This document shows positions 52,381 through 60,224 of a stretch of DNA of 64,000 bases, piece after piece. Numbering within the stretch: position 1 is the stretch's first letter; every line of letters starts with the position of its first letter. Source of the DNA: an uncultured Fretibacterium sp. (lineage in GTDB: Bacteria; Synergistota; Synergistia; Synergistales; Aminobacteriaceae); the NCBI RefSeq assembly GCF_963548695.1, contig NZ_CAUUWA010000004.1:1-64000 (forward strand). The letters run 5' to 3'. The position numbers and the translations under genes are program-made. Below the pieces are notes generated by a model. The model saw only the letters and a program-made list of their open reading frames with translations, was not told the DNA's origin and searched no databases.

Positions 52381-53783
52381 GCGTCCTCCCCCCCCTCGGT
52401 GCCGATGCGGGCGAAGGCCTCCACGACGAGCGCCTCGTCCCGGGGCGTGATCGTGCGGACGTGCAGGACCAGGGCGTCCTCCCGTGCACCGCACACGATC
52501 GGGACCTCCTGCTCTCTCAGGAGCGCCTGAAGGCGTCCCGCCCCTCCGGCGGGGTGCGCACCGACGGCGATCCCCCATCCCGAAAGGGGAAGCGCGGGGT
52601 AGGAGCCGCCGCCCACCGCGTCCTCCACCGCCACGACCTCCACGCGCGCCGGCGTGACCCGCCTCAGCTTCGCCGCCAGTCGGCGCGCCTGGGCGTGCAT
52701 CGCGTTCGGAGTGCGGCGAAGCATCGCCAGGGTCGGGATTCGGTCCAGGTCCCCCTTCGCATAAAGGCGCATCGTCGCCTCGAAGGCCGCCAGGGTCATC
52801 TTGTCCACGCGCAGGGTTCTGAGGATGGGGTGTTCCCTCAGGCGGTTCACCGCGCCCCGCCGCCCCGCGATGACGCCGATTTGAGGCCCGCCCAGCATCT
52901 TGTCGCCGGAGAAGGTGACGATGTCCGCTCCCGCCTCGATGCAGGTCCGGACGTCGCACTCCCCGCTCAGCCCCAGGGCGCGGCCGTCGACCAGGAGGCC
53001 GCTTCCGGCGTCCTCCATGAAGAGCAGCCCGCGCTCGTGCGCAAGCGCCGCGAGCTCGGAGCGCTCGGGCGCCGCCGTGAAGCCGTTCATCCTGAAGTTC
53101 GAGGGGTGCACCTTGAGGAGCATCGAGGTCCGTTCGGAGATCGCCGCGGCGTAGTCCTTGAGGTGCGTCCGGTTCGTCGTCCCCGCCTCGACCAGCTCCG
53201 CCCCGGAGAGCTCCATGATGTCGGGGATGCGGAACGTCCCCCCGATCTCCACGAGCTCCCCGCGCGAGACCACCACCTCGGTCCCTCGGGACAGGGCTGC
53301 GAGGCAGAGCAGGACCGCCCCGGCGTTGTTGTTCACGACCAGGCACGCCTCGGCCCCCGTCAGGGCGCAGAGGAGCTCCTCGACGTGGGCGTTGCGCTGG
53401 CCCCTCGCCCCTTTGGTCAGGTCGTACTCCAGGTTGCTGTAGCTCCCCGCCGCGCGGACGACGGCCGCCACCGCCTCCTCCGCAAGGAGCGAGCGCCCGA
53501 GGTTGGTGTGGATGACCACCCCCGTCGCGTTGATCACCCGGCGCAGCCGCGGACATCCCTCCCTCGAGAGCAGGGCCTCGAAATTTTTTCTCAGGGCGTC
53601 CGCGGAGACGTCCGTATCCTCGCCGGCGAGCATTCGCCTCCGGATGCGGGTCAGCTCCCCGTTCAGTACGCGCTTGACCGTCTCCCGCCCCAGCTCCCCG
53701 ATCCACGGCAACACCCAATCCTGCGTCAGCAGAATGTCCATGCCGGGGATCTCACGCATTTTCTTCCTGATGTCCTCGATCAT
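52377..53783 (-). CDS. selA: L-seryl-tRNA(Sec) selenium transferase SelA
   Basis: A 468-residue PLP enzyme that converts seryl-tRNA(Sec) to selenocysteyl-tRNA(Sec) with selenophosphate. Family motifs are INATGVVIHTNLGRSLL, SNLEYDLTKGARGQR, NNNAGAVLL, EAGTTNRTHLKDY and the PLP-lysine region TFSGDKMLGGPQIG. Full length for the family. It is upstream of selB in a coupled pair. selC and selD are not in the window. Confidence 0.95.
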
Positions 53784-53826
53784 AAGCAGGCCCGCTCCTC
53801 GTCGTCTCTCTCACACTGTCGTGCTC

Positions 53827-53855
53827 TGGATAGTTTCCTGTAACCATTCTATAAT
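53827..53855 (+). promoter_or_regulatory. Sigma70-type promoter of yedF
   Basis: TGGATA (53827-53832), 17 bases, then TATAAT (53850-53855). It lies about 100 bp before the yedF ATG, in the divergent region between selA and yedF. Confidence 0.7.
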
Positions 53856-53900
53856 AAAATAAGGAACGAATGCTCTAAGGAAACGCTGATTCAATTCGCG

Positions 53901-53934
53901 AAGCCCCATCGTCGGGCTTTGCATGGGCTTTTTT
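53901..53934 (+). terminator. Terminator-like hairpin in the yedF leader (possible attenuator)
   Basis: AAGCCCCAT (53901-53909) pairs with ATGGGCTT (53923-53930), leaving one C bulged, and the stem is followed directly by TTTT. It sits between the promoter and the coding region, 26 bp before the start, so readthrough must be needed for yedF expression. Confidence 0.6.
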
Positions 53935-53959
53935 GCGGCAGGAACTGGAGGTAACCGCG

Positions 53960-54592
53960 ATGATCGTCGTCAATACCACGGGCAGGGCCTGCCCGGAATC
54001 TGTCGCCATGACCAGAGCCGCCCTCGACAAGGGGGCTGAGGAGCTGGAGGTCCTCGTCGACAATCCCCAGGCGGCCACGAACGTCAAACGATTCCTGGAG
54101 GACAGGGGCTTTCGGGTCCTCCTTCAGGACGACGATGGCCGCCTGAAATTGACGGCGGGCAGAAAAACGGAGCCCCCCGTTTCGGCATCACAGGCTCCAG
54201 CGCCACAGGTCCCGGTGCCCGTGCCGGTCGCTCCGATGCCCGTACCGCGTCCTGCGGAGGGGCTGGCCGTCCTGATCACCGGCAAAACCCTGGGACGCAG
54301 CGACGAGGAGCTCGGCGAGATCCTCGTCAAAGGTTTTCTGAGCGCGTTCTCCCAGTTGGACGTCCCGCCCCGGACCGTGGCCCTGATAAACGAGGGCGTG
54401 AAGCTGGCGCTCTTCGACTCCTCATCGTGCGACCACCTGAAGAACCTGGAGCGGAAGGGGACGAACATCCTGGTGTGCGGGACCTGCGTCAACCACTTCG
54501 GGATCACGGACAGCGTGGGGGCCGGCGTCATCTCCACCATGTTCGAGATCGTCGAGGCCTTGGACAAAGCCGGAAGGATCCTGAGCCTCTAG
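53960..54592 (+). CDS. yedF: Selenium-metabolism protein YedF
   Basis: 210 residues. The N-terminal TusA-like domain (residues 1-70) carries the conserved Cys in GRACPES. A Pro/Val-rich linker follows (QAPAPQVPVPVPVAPMPVPR), then a DsrE-like C-terminal domain with CGTC near residue 172 (NILVCGTCVNHFGI). This two-domain protein co-occurs with selenium utilisation and is proposed to handle persulfide or selenide; its reaction is not established. It is divergent from selA. GGAGG lies eight bases before ATG 53960. Confidence 0.92.
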   Translation: MIVVNTTGRACPESVAMTRAALDKGAEELEVLVDNPQAATNVKRFLEDRGFRVLLQDDDGRLKLTAGRKTEPPVSASQAPAPQVPVPVPVAPMPVPRPAEGLAVLITGKTLGRSDEELGEILVKGFLSAFSQLDVPPRTVALINEGVKLALFDSSSCDHLKNLERKGTNILVCGTCVNHFGITDSVGAGVISTMFEIVEALDKAGRILSL

Positions 54593-54602
54593 AATTTTAC
54601 TG

Positions 54603-54673
54603 ATTCCATTCTCAATTATTTGTAGGCAAGGCGAGCAAAAACAACGAAGCATACGAATGATTGAGGATGGAAT
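54603..54673 (+). repeat. 18-bp inverted repeat upstream of the nucleoside phosphorylase
   Basis: ATTCCATTCTCAATTATT (54603-54620) and AATGATTGAGGATGGAAT (54656-54673) pair over 18 positions. The two non-Watson-Crick positions are both G-U in RNA. The right arm ends one base before the ribosome site GGAGGAGG (54675). It may be an RNA regulatory hairpin or a dispersed intergenic repeat. Confidence 0.7.
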
Positions 54674-54690
54674 GGGAGGAGGAAAAGACC

Positions 54691-55542
54691 ATGACCGGAG
54701 GCTGGCGCTCAAACAGCGCGGAGCGCCCCGTGATGGAGGGCGAGCTCCAGTACCACATCCGCTGCGGGAGAGGGGACGTGAACCGCTACGTCCTCCTTCC
54801 CGGGGACCCGGAACGCACGGACGCCATAGCCGGAGAGTGGACCGAGTCCCGCTTCATCGCGAACCACCGCGAGCATCGGACCTGGAGCGGGATGATCGGC
54901 TCCGTCCCCGTGACGACGTGCTCCACGGGCATGGGGGGCGGCTCGACCTCCATCGCGATCGAGGAGCTGGCCGCCCTGGGCGCGGACACCTTCATCCGTG
55001 TGGGGTCCTGCGGCGCCATCGCCGAGGGGATCGAGTGCGGCGACCTGATCGTCTGTACGGGCGCGATGCGCCGGGACGGGACGAGCCCGGACTACGTCGA
55101 TCTCTCCTATCCCGCCCAGGCGCACTACGAGGTCACCGCCGCGCTGGTGGAGGCATGCGAGCGCCTGGGCGCGGCCTATCACGTCGGCGTTGGCTGCTCG
55201 ACGGCCTCCTTCTACTGTGGACAGGCCCGGCCGGGGTTCGGCGGCTACACGCAGTCCGTGTCCCGCGACAGAATAGACGACCTGCGGCGCGCCGGGGTGC
55301 TGAACCTCGAGATGGAGGCCGCCACGGTCTTCACGCTCGCGGGGCTCTACGGGTTCCGCGCCGGCGCGGTCTTCGCGGTGGTGGCCCATCGCCTGAAGGA
55401 CACGTTCCGCTATGAGGGCATCGACAAAAGCGTCCGCGTCGCCAACGAGGCCGTGAGCATCCTCGCCTCCTGGGACGCGCTCAGGAAGGAGGCGAACAAA
55501 CGCTATTGGTTCCCGGGGCTGCTGCGGTCGGGAGAGGGTTAA
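54691..55542 (+). CDS. Nucleoside phosphorylase (uridine phosphorylase-like)
   Basis: A 283-residue enzyme of the PNP/UDP phosphorylase family 1, which splits nucleosides with phosphate to base and ribose 1-phosphate. The phosphate-binding LLPGDPERTDAIAGEW, TCSTGMGGGSTSIAIEEL and RVGSCGAI segments are present. The ribose-binding LNLEMEAATVFTLAGLYG is typical of uridine phosphorylases. The acidic base-specific Asp found in purine enzymes is not evident (VVAHRLKD). Start ATG 54691 is eight bases after GGAGGAGG. Confidence 0.88.
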   Translation: MTGGWRSNSAERPVMEGELQYHIRCGRGDVNRYVLLPGDPERTDAIAGEWTESRFIANHREHRTWSGMIGSVPVTTCSTGMGGGSTSIAIEELAALGADTFIRVGSCGAIAEGIECGDLIVCTGAMRRDGTSPDYVDLSYPAQAHYEVTAALVEACERLGAAYHVGVGCSTASFYCGQARPGFGGYTQSVSRDRIDDLRRAGVLNLEMEAATVFTLAGLYGFRAGAVFAVVAHRLKDTFRYEGIDKSVRVANEAVSILASWDALRKEANKRYWFPGLLRSGEG

Positions 55543-55581
55543 GGGCCGCGGTCCATGACGATGACCCGAGTCGGGTCGCAA

Positions 55582-55611
55582 GGAGGGTACAACAATGGAG
55601 GGTACAACAAT
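55582..55611 (+). repeat. 15-bp tandem duplication of ribosome site and start codon
   Basis: GGAGGGTACAACAAT occurs twice in tandem (55582-55596, 55597-55611). Each copy is followed by G, so each gives its own Shine-Dalgarno and an ATG in the same frame (55595 and 55610). The symporter therefore has two equivalent in-frame starts five codons apart. Confidence 0.9.
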
Positions 55612-56854
55612 GTCGGAAAGACAGGGAAACAGCTTTTGGAGGTCCTATCGTTTTCCCCTGACGCTGCTGGCCGCTATCGCGCTGGGCTGCGTCCTGGGCG
55701 CCTCGATGGGCAAGGAAGCCCTGATGTTCAAGCCCCTGGGCGATATTTTCCTGAACGCCATGTTCATGGTCGTCGTCCCACTCGTCTTCACGACGGTCTG
55801 CGGCGCCGTGTCCAACATGTCCTCGATGAAGCGCCTGCGCCGCGTCATGGGGTCCCTCGTCGCGGTGTTCCTCGTCACGGGAGCCGTCGCGGCCCTGCTC
55901 ATGCTGACGGCCGTGCGGCTCTATCCCCCGGCTGCGGGGACGGCCGTCGCCCTGACGCCGCCGGAGAACCTGCAGCCCCTGAGCACCGCCGATCAGATCG
56001 TCAAGGCGATCACCGTCAGCGATTTCCAGGACCTCCTCTCCAGGAGCCACATGCTTCCCCTGATCCTCTTCTCGGTCCTCTTCGGCGTCAGCCTCCAGCT
56101 GCTGGGGGAGCGGGGCAGGGCCGCGGCGCGGGGGATCTCCGTCCTGGCGGACGCCATGCTGAAGCTGGTGAACATCATCATGTACTACGCGCCGGTCGGA
56201 CTGGCCGCCTACTTCGCCGCCCTCGTCGGGGATTTCGGGCCGAACCTCCTGGGCACCTATCTCCGCTCCATGGTGATCTACCACGTGACGACCCTCGCCT
56301 ACTTCTTCGCCGCCTTCACCCTCTACTCCGCCTGGGCGGCCGGGCGCAGGGGGCCGGCGACCTTCTGGAGGAACATCCTGCCCGCCGCCATGACCGCGTT
56401 GGGGACCCAGAGCAGCACCGCCACCCTGCCCGTGAACCTGGAGGCAGCCCGCAGGATCGGGATACCGGACGACATCGGCGAGGTGGTGCTCCCCATCGGG
56501 GCGACGGCCCACATGGAGGGATCCTGCCTGAGCGGCATCCTGAAGATCGCCTTCCTCTTCGGGGTCTTCAACATGCCCTTCGAGGGGGCGGGGACCTTCG
56601 CCAGCGCCATTGCGGTTGCCGTACTCAGCGGCGTGGTGCTCTCCGGCATCCCCGGCGGGGGGCTGGTGGGCGAGATGCTCATCGTGAGCCTCTACGGCTT
56701 CCCCCCGGAGGCGTTTCCCATCATCGCCACCCTGGGCTTCCTGGTCGATCCCGCGGCCACGATGGTCAACGCCACCGGCGACACCTGCTCCGCGATGCTC
56801 GTGGCCCGTCTGGTCGAGGGCAGGGACTGGTTCGTGAAGGGGCAGAGAGGGTAA
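55595..56854 (+). CDS. Dicarboxylate/amino acid:cation symporter (DAACS, GltP-like)
   Basis: A 419-residue inner-membrane carrier of the glutamate-transporter fold: eight helices and two re-entrant hairpins. Signatures are the serine-rich hairpin TALGTQSSTATLP (about 265-277), GATAHMEGSCLSG, and the substrate/cation site DPAATMVNATGD near the end. It imports glutamate, aspartate, serine/threonine or C4-dicarboxylates with Na+ or H+. The N-terminus is ambiguous because a 15-bp duplication offers ATG 55595 and ATG 55610. It lies between a nucleoside phosphorylase and dprA. Confidence 0.92.
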   Translation: MEGTTMSERQGNSFWRSYRFPLTLLAAIALGCVLGASMGKEALMFKPLGDIFLNAMFMVVVPLVFTTVCGAVSNMSSMKRLRRVMGSLVAVFLVTGAVAALLMLTAVRLYPPAAGTAVALTPPENLQPLSTADQIVKAITVSDFQDLLSRSHMLPLILFSVLFGVSLQLLGERGRAAARGISVLADAMLKLVNIIMYYAPVGLAAYFAALVGDFGPNLLGTYLRSMVIYHVTTLAYFFAAFTLYSAWAAGRRGPATFWRNILPAAMTALGTQSSTATLPVNLEAARRIGIPDDIGEVVLPIGATAHMEGSCLSGILKIAFLFGVFNMPFEGAGTFASAIAVAVLSGVVLSGIPGGGLVGEMLIVSLYGFPPEAFPIIATLGFLVDPAATMVNATGDTCSAMLVARLVEGRDWFVKGQRG

Positions 56855-56866
56855 GGAGCCCGGGGC

Positions 56867-57964
56867 ATGAATCCCCTGCTTCGGGCCGCGCTGCTGCTGA
56901 ACGCCGCACGGGCCCCGCTGTCCGCGTTCGAGGCGCTGCGGGACGAATACGGTCCCGAGTCGGCCTGGACGGATGGCGAGGCGCTCTGGAAACGGCTGGG
57001 GCTTCGGCCGTCCGCCTGCGTGAAGCTGGAGGGGCTCCTGCGGGAGCGGGACTGGCCGGAGCGGGAGCTGGAGAGGGCGGAGCGCGAAGGCGCGCGCTTT
57101 CTGACGGTCGACGACGAGGGATATCCTCCCCGGCTGAGGGACCTCGCGCAGCCGCCCGTCGGGCTCTACGTCAAAGGGGACCTGGATTTTTCGTGCGCGC
57201 CCTCCGTCGCCGTCGTGGGGACGCGGAAGTGCAGCCTCTACGCCAAGTCGGTCGGCGAATCCCTGGGGCGTGCCCTCGCGCGTTCGGGCTACCTCGTGGT
57301 CAGCGGCGGGGCGCGCGGGGTCGACGCCGCCGGACACGGCGGGTGCCTGGCGGAGGGGGGACGGACCGTCGCCGTGCTGGGCACGGCCGTGAACCGCGTC
57401 TATCCCTCGGAGCACCGGGAGCTGTTCCGCAGGATTGCGGAGCGTGGGGCGCTGGTCTCGGAGTACCCGATGGACACGGGCGGGGACCCCTGGCGCTTCC
57501 CCGAGCGCAACCGCCTCATCGTGGGCATGGCGGGGCGCGTCGTCGTGGTGGAGTCCCCGGAGGACGGCGGGGCCATGATCACCGCCCGCCTCGCCCTCGA
57601 CATTGGGCGCGAGGTCTGGTGCGTTCCGGGGCGTATCACGGAAACGGTCGCCAGGGGGTCGAACCGACTGCTGCGCGACGGCGCGGAGCCGCTGGTCGAC
57701 GTCGAGGAGTTCATCCGCAGCATCTCGGGGCGGTACGGACAGCTGATGCTGGACCTCGGGGCGCCGCCGGAGGATCCTCCCGAGCTCACTACGGACGAGA
57801 AGGTCGTGCTGGCGCTGCTGCAGCGGCAGGGGGGCCGGACGGCCGACGAGCTGATGGCGGAGAGCGGCCTGGACCTCGCGGCGCTCCAGGGCTGTCTGAT
57901 GGCGCTCTCCGCCGCCGGCCTCGCGATCCCGGCCGGCCCGGGCCGCTACTCCGCGGGGGCGTGA
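56867..57964 (+). CDS. dprA: DNA-processing protein DprA
   Basis: A 365-residue protein of the DprA/Smf family, which loads RecA on incoming single-stranded DNA during transformation. The Rossmann-like core has VAVVGTRKCSLYAKSVGESLG, VVSGGARGVDAAGHGGCL and the ERNRLIVGMAGRVVVVESPE segment, then REVWCVPGRI and GSNRLLRDGA. A C-terminal winged-helix domain (DEKVVLALLQRQGGRTADEL) follows. It is full length. GGAG lies near the ATG at 56867, 12 bp after the symporter. Confidence 0.93.
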   Translation: MNPLLRAALLLNAARAPLSAFEALRDEYGPESAWTDGEALWKRLGLRPSACVKLEGLLRERDWPERELERAEREGARFLTVDDEGYPPRLRDLAQPPVGLYVKGDLDFSCAPSVAVVGTRKCSLYAKSVGESLGRALARSGYLVVSGGARGVDAAGHGGCLAEGGRTVAVLGTAVNRVYPSEHRELFRRIAERGALVSEYPMDTGGDPWRFPERNRLIVGMAGRVVVVESPEDGGAMITARLALDIGREVWCVPGRITETVARGSNRLLRDGAEPLVDVEEFIRSISGRYGQLMLDLGAPPEDPPELTTDEKVVLALLQRQGGRTADELMAESGLDLAALQGCLMALSAAGLAIPAGPGRYSAGA

Positions 57965-58078
57965 TCGGTCGTTTTTCCGGGTAAAAAACAAAAGATTGCG
58001 CTAAAATCTGAGGGCGGACCGCCGGTCCGCGTGAGGGAGCACGGGGGTGGTCCCCTTTTCCGTTGGGAGTGATGAGAG

Positions 58079-58702
58079 ATGTCCAGGCAGACTGCGGCGA
58101 CGCGCAGCGATATGGCCCGCATCCAGGCCGCGCTCAAGCTGGCGCGGCGCGGGCACGATCTCCTGGAACAGAAGCGAAGGATCCTCATGGCCGAGCTCGC
58201 GGGCAGGATCAAGGAGGTTCGGGAGGTGCAGAGCGGGATGCGCGATATCTTCGCCGGAGCCTACTCGGGGCTCCGAATGGCGAATATCGCCATGGGGATC
58301 GAGAACGTGGAGAGGGTCGCGGGCATCGTTCCGGAGGAGGATCGGTTCGTGATCCGCCTGCGCTCCATCATGGGGATGGACATTCCCGAGGTGGATCCCC
58401 TGGCGTCCGTCTGCAGCCCCGTCTATTCCCTGGGGGGAATGTCGGGGACCTCCTCCGTCCTGGACAACGCGTATGTCCAGGCTCGTTCCCTGGTCCCGCT
58501 CATCGCGCGGCTGGCGGAGGTGGAGACCAGTGTCTACCGGCTGGCCGTTCAGATACGCAGGACGGTGCGGCGGGTCAACGCGCTGGAGAAGGTGTTCATC
58601 CCCCGCTGCGAGGCCCAGGTCCGCTCCATTGCGGCGGCCCTGGAGGAGAACGAGCGCGAGGACATGACGCGCATAAAGCTCTCCTCGGGGCGTGAGGTGT
58701 AG
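58079..58702 (+). CDS. ntpD: V-type ATP synthase subunit D
   Basis: The 207-residue central-stalk (rotor) subunit of the V/A-type ATPase. The N-terminal long helix TRSDMARIQAALKLARRGHDLLEQKRRIL and the C-terminal helix RRTVRRVNALEKVFIPRCEA are family hallmarks and form the coiled coil inside the A3B3 head. It is the first gene of the ATPase block, preceded by a 115-bp gap with TAAAAT at about 58001 and the palindrome CGGACCG/CGGTCCG. GGGAG precedes the ATG at 58079. Confidence 0.93.
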   Translation: MSRQTAATRSDMARIQAALKLARRGHDLLEQKRRILMAELAGRIKEVREVQSGMRDIFAGAYSGLRMANIAMGIENVERVAGIVPEEDRFVIRLRSIMGMDIPEVDPLASVCSPVYSLGGMSGTSSVLDNAYVQARSLVPLIARLAEVETSVYRLAVQIRRTVRRVNALEKVFIPRCEAQVRSIAAALEENEREDMTRIKLSSGREV

Positions 58703-58755
58703 GGAAGGGGCCTTATAGGCTTCGCGTCATTCGGGCTGTTTTCGGAGGTCGTGAC

Positions 58756-59097
58756 ATGGTTTTGACGTTGACGGAGGTCCTGGGCGTGCTTTTGAGGGCC
58801 GAGGACGAGTCGGGGAAGCGGCGGGACTCGGCGAAACGCGAGGCGGAGGAGGTCATGCGGCGCGCTCAGGAGCGGTTCGCCCGCGACCGGGAGGCGCGTC
58901 TGAAGGCCGCGCGCAGCGACGCCCTGGCCCAGATCGAGTCCGCGCGGAAGTCCGCGGAGATGGAGGCGCTGCACATCGCCGAGATGGGGCGAAGGGGGCG
59001 CGAGAGGATGCGCGAAAACTACGACCGCAAGGCGCCTGCCCTGATAGCCGGGATGGCGGAGGACATCGCCGCCCGGTACGCCTCCCGCGGAGACTGA
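58756..59097 (+). CDS. V-type ATP synthase subunit G/H (peripheral stalk)
   Basis: A 113-residue, almost wholly helical, charged protein (KRRDSAKREAEEVMRRAQER and onward) of the V/A-ATPase G (bacterial H/F-type naming varies) stalk subunit. It pairs with subunit E to form the peripheral stator. Position between D and C in the operon and coiled-coil composition support the call. Sequence identity in this family is low, so the family call rests on context. GGAGG lies near the ATG. Confidence 0.8.
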   Translation: MVLTLTEVLGVLLRAEDESGKRRDSAKREAEEVMRRAQERFARDREARLKAARSDALAQIESARKSAEMEALHIAEMGRRGRERMRENYDRKAPALIAGMAEDIAARYASRGD

Positions 59098-59099
59098 CG

Positions 59100-60224
59100 A
59101 TGATTCTCGGCGGAGGAGGCCGCATCGCCCTGTCCGCGAAAGCGCGGGTGCGCCGGTCCGAATTGCTGTCGTCAAAGGATTTCCGAGCCCTCCTGGAACA
59201 GCCGTCCGTCTCCGCCGTCGCGGTGTCCCTCGACGCGACCCCCTATGGGAAGGTACTGGAAGGCCTGTCCCTGAACGACGTCCGCCGGACGGAGCTCGAG
59301 TTCCGCCTCGGGACCTCCGTGTTGCGCGAGGCCCTGACGTTCCGCTCCTACATGGGGGCGGGCTATCGGCGCCTCCTGGACCTGTGGCTCCAGGTCTACG
59401 ATATCGAGTTCCTCAAGGACCATTTTCGCCGGAGCTTCGGCTCCGACCCCACGGCCGCTCAGGAGGAGGAACGGATGTTCGGATTGTTCCCGGACTTCCG
59501 GTCGCCCCTCCTGGACCGGAACGCGCTTCTGGCGGCGCAGACGCCGGGGGCCATGCTGGCATCTATTCGGGATGAGCGCCTGCGTGTGGCGCTGGAGGAG
59601 ACGTTCCCCGTCAAAGACGATGGGACGGAGGTCTCGGGGGAGGACGCCTGCAGGGTGTCCTTCGCGCTGGGGATGGTCCTGGACCGCTATTACCTCGACA
59701 GCCTCTATGGGGCCGTCCTCCCTGTCGGGGGGGTGGAGGGCCGCCTGCTCGCCTGGCTGGCGGGGGTTCGCGTGGACCTGGTGAACCTCTACTGGATCTA
59801 CCGCTGCAGGCGTTTCTTCGGCCTGTCGCCGGAACAGGCATTGGCCACGGTGACGCGGTCCCGCTACCGCGCGGACTTCGGCCTGCTCTCCCGCGCCGCG
59901 TTCTCGGAGCTTTCGGCCTGGGACGACGTTTTGGAGGGTACGCCCTATGCCGGAATCTTCCGTTCGGACGAGGCGGACCCTTCCCTCAGGGAGGCGGAGG
60001 TGGAGCTTCACCTGTGCAGGGCCCTCCGCCGCGTCGCCGGGGATGTGTTTCGGTCCGGGGCTCCGGGATGGCACAACGTCGGGGCCTACCTGATGCTGAA
60101 GGGCTTCGAGGTCCGGGACCTGATCACGGTCATCGAGGCCGTGCGATACGATTACGACCGCAGGAGGGTCGGTCGGCTGTTGATCCTGAACGACCTGGCC
60201 GGTGGGGAAGGAGGCGGGCGCTGA
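59100..60224 (+). CDS. ntpC: V-type ATP synthase subunit C (AC39/d family)
   Basis: A 374-residue subunit that caps the membrane ring and docks the central stalk. The AC39 family is recognisable from repeated helical motifs (FRSYMGAGYRRLLDLWLQVYD, EFLKDHFRR; VDLVNLYWIYRCRRFFGL; ALRRVAGDVFRSGAP then GYLMLKG-like AYLMLKGFEVRDL). It starts 2 bp after subunit G, and its TGA overlaps the ATG of subunit I. Confidence 0.9.
   Translation: MILGGGGRIALSAKARVRRSELLSSKDFRALLEQPSVSAVAVSLDATPYGKVLEGLSLNDVRRTELEFRLGTSVLREALTFRSYMGAGYRRLLDLWLQVYDIEFLKDHFRRSFGSDPTAAQEEERMFGLFPDFRSPLLDRNALLAAQTPGAMLASIRDERLRVALEETFPVKDDGTEVSGEDACRVSFALGMVLDRYYLDSLYGAVLPVGGVEGRLLAWLAGVRVDLVNLYWIYRCRRFFGLSPEQALATVTRSRYRADFGLLSRAAFSELSAWDDVLEGTPYAGIFRSDEADPSLREAEVELHLCRALRRVAGDVFRSGAPGWHNVGAYLMLKGFEVRDLITVIEAVRYDYDRRRVGRLLILNDLAGGEGGGR

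Noticed and set aside
53784..53959. A selC (tRNA-Sec) gene near selA-selB-yedF
   Set aside because: No cloverleaf or T-loop sequence of the required length is visible. The gap holds a promoter and a terminator-like hairpin.
55481..57991. An 836-codon open frame antisense to the symporter and dprA
   Set aside because: It covers two unmistakable genes on the other strand, and its translation is low-complexity Arg/Gly/Pro with no domain.
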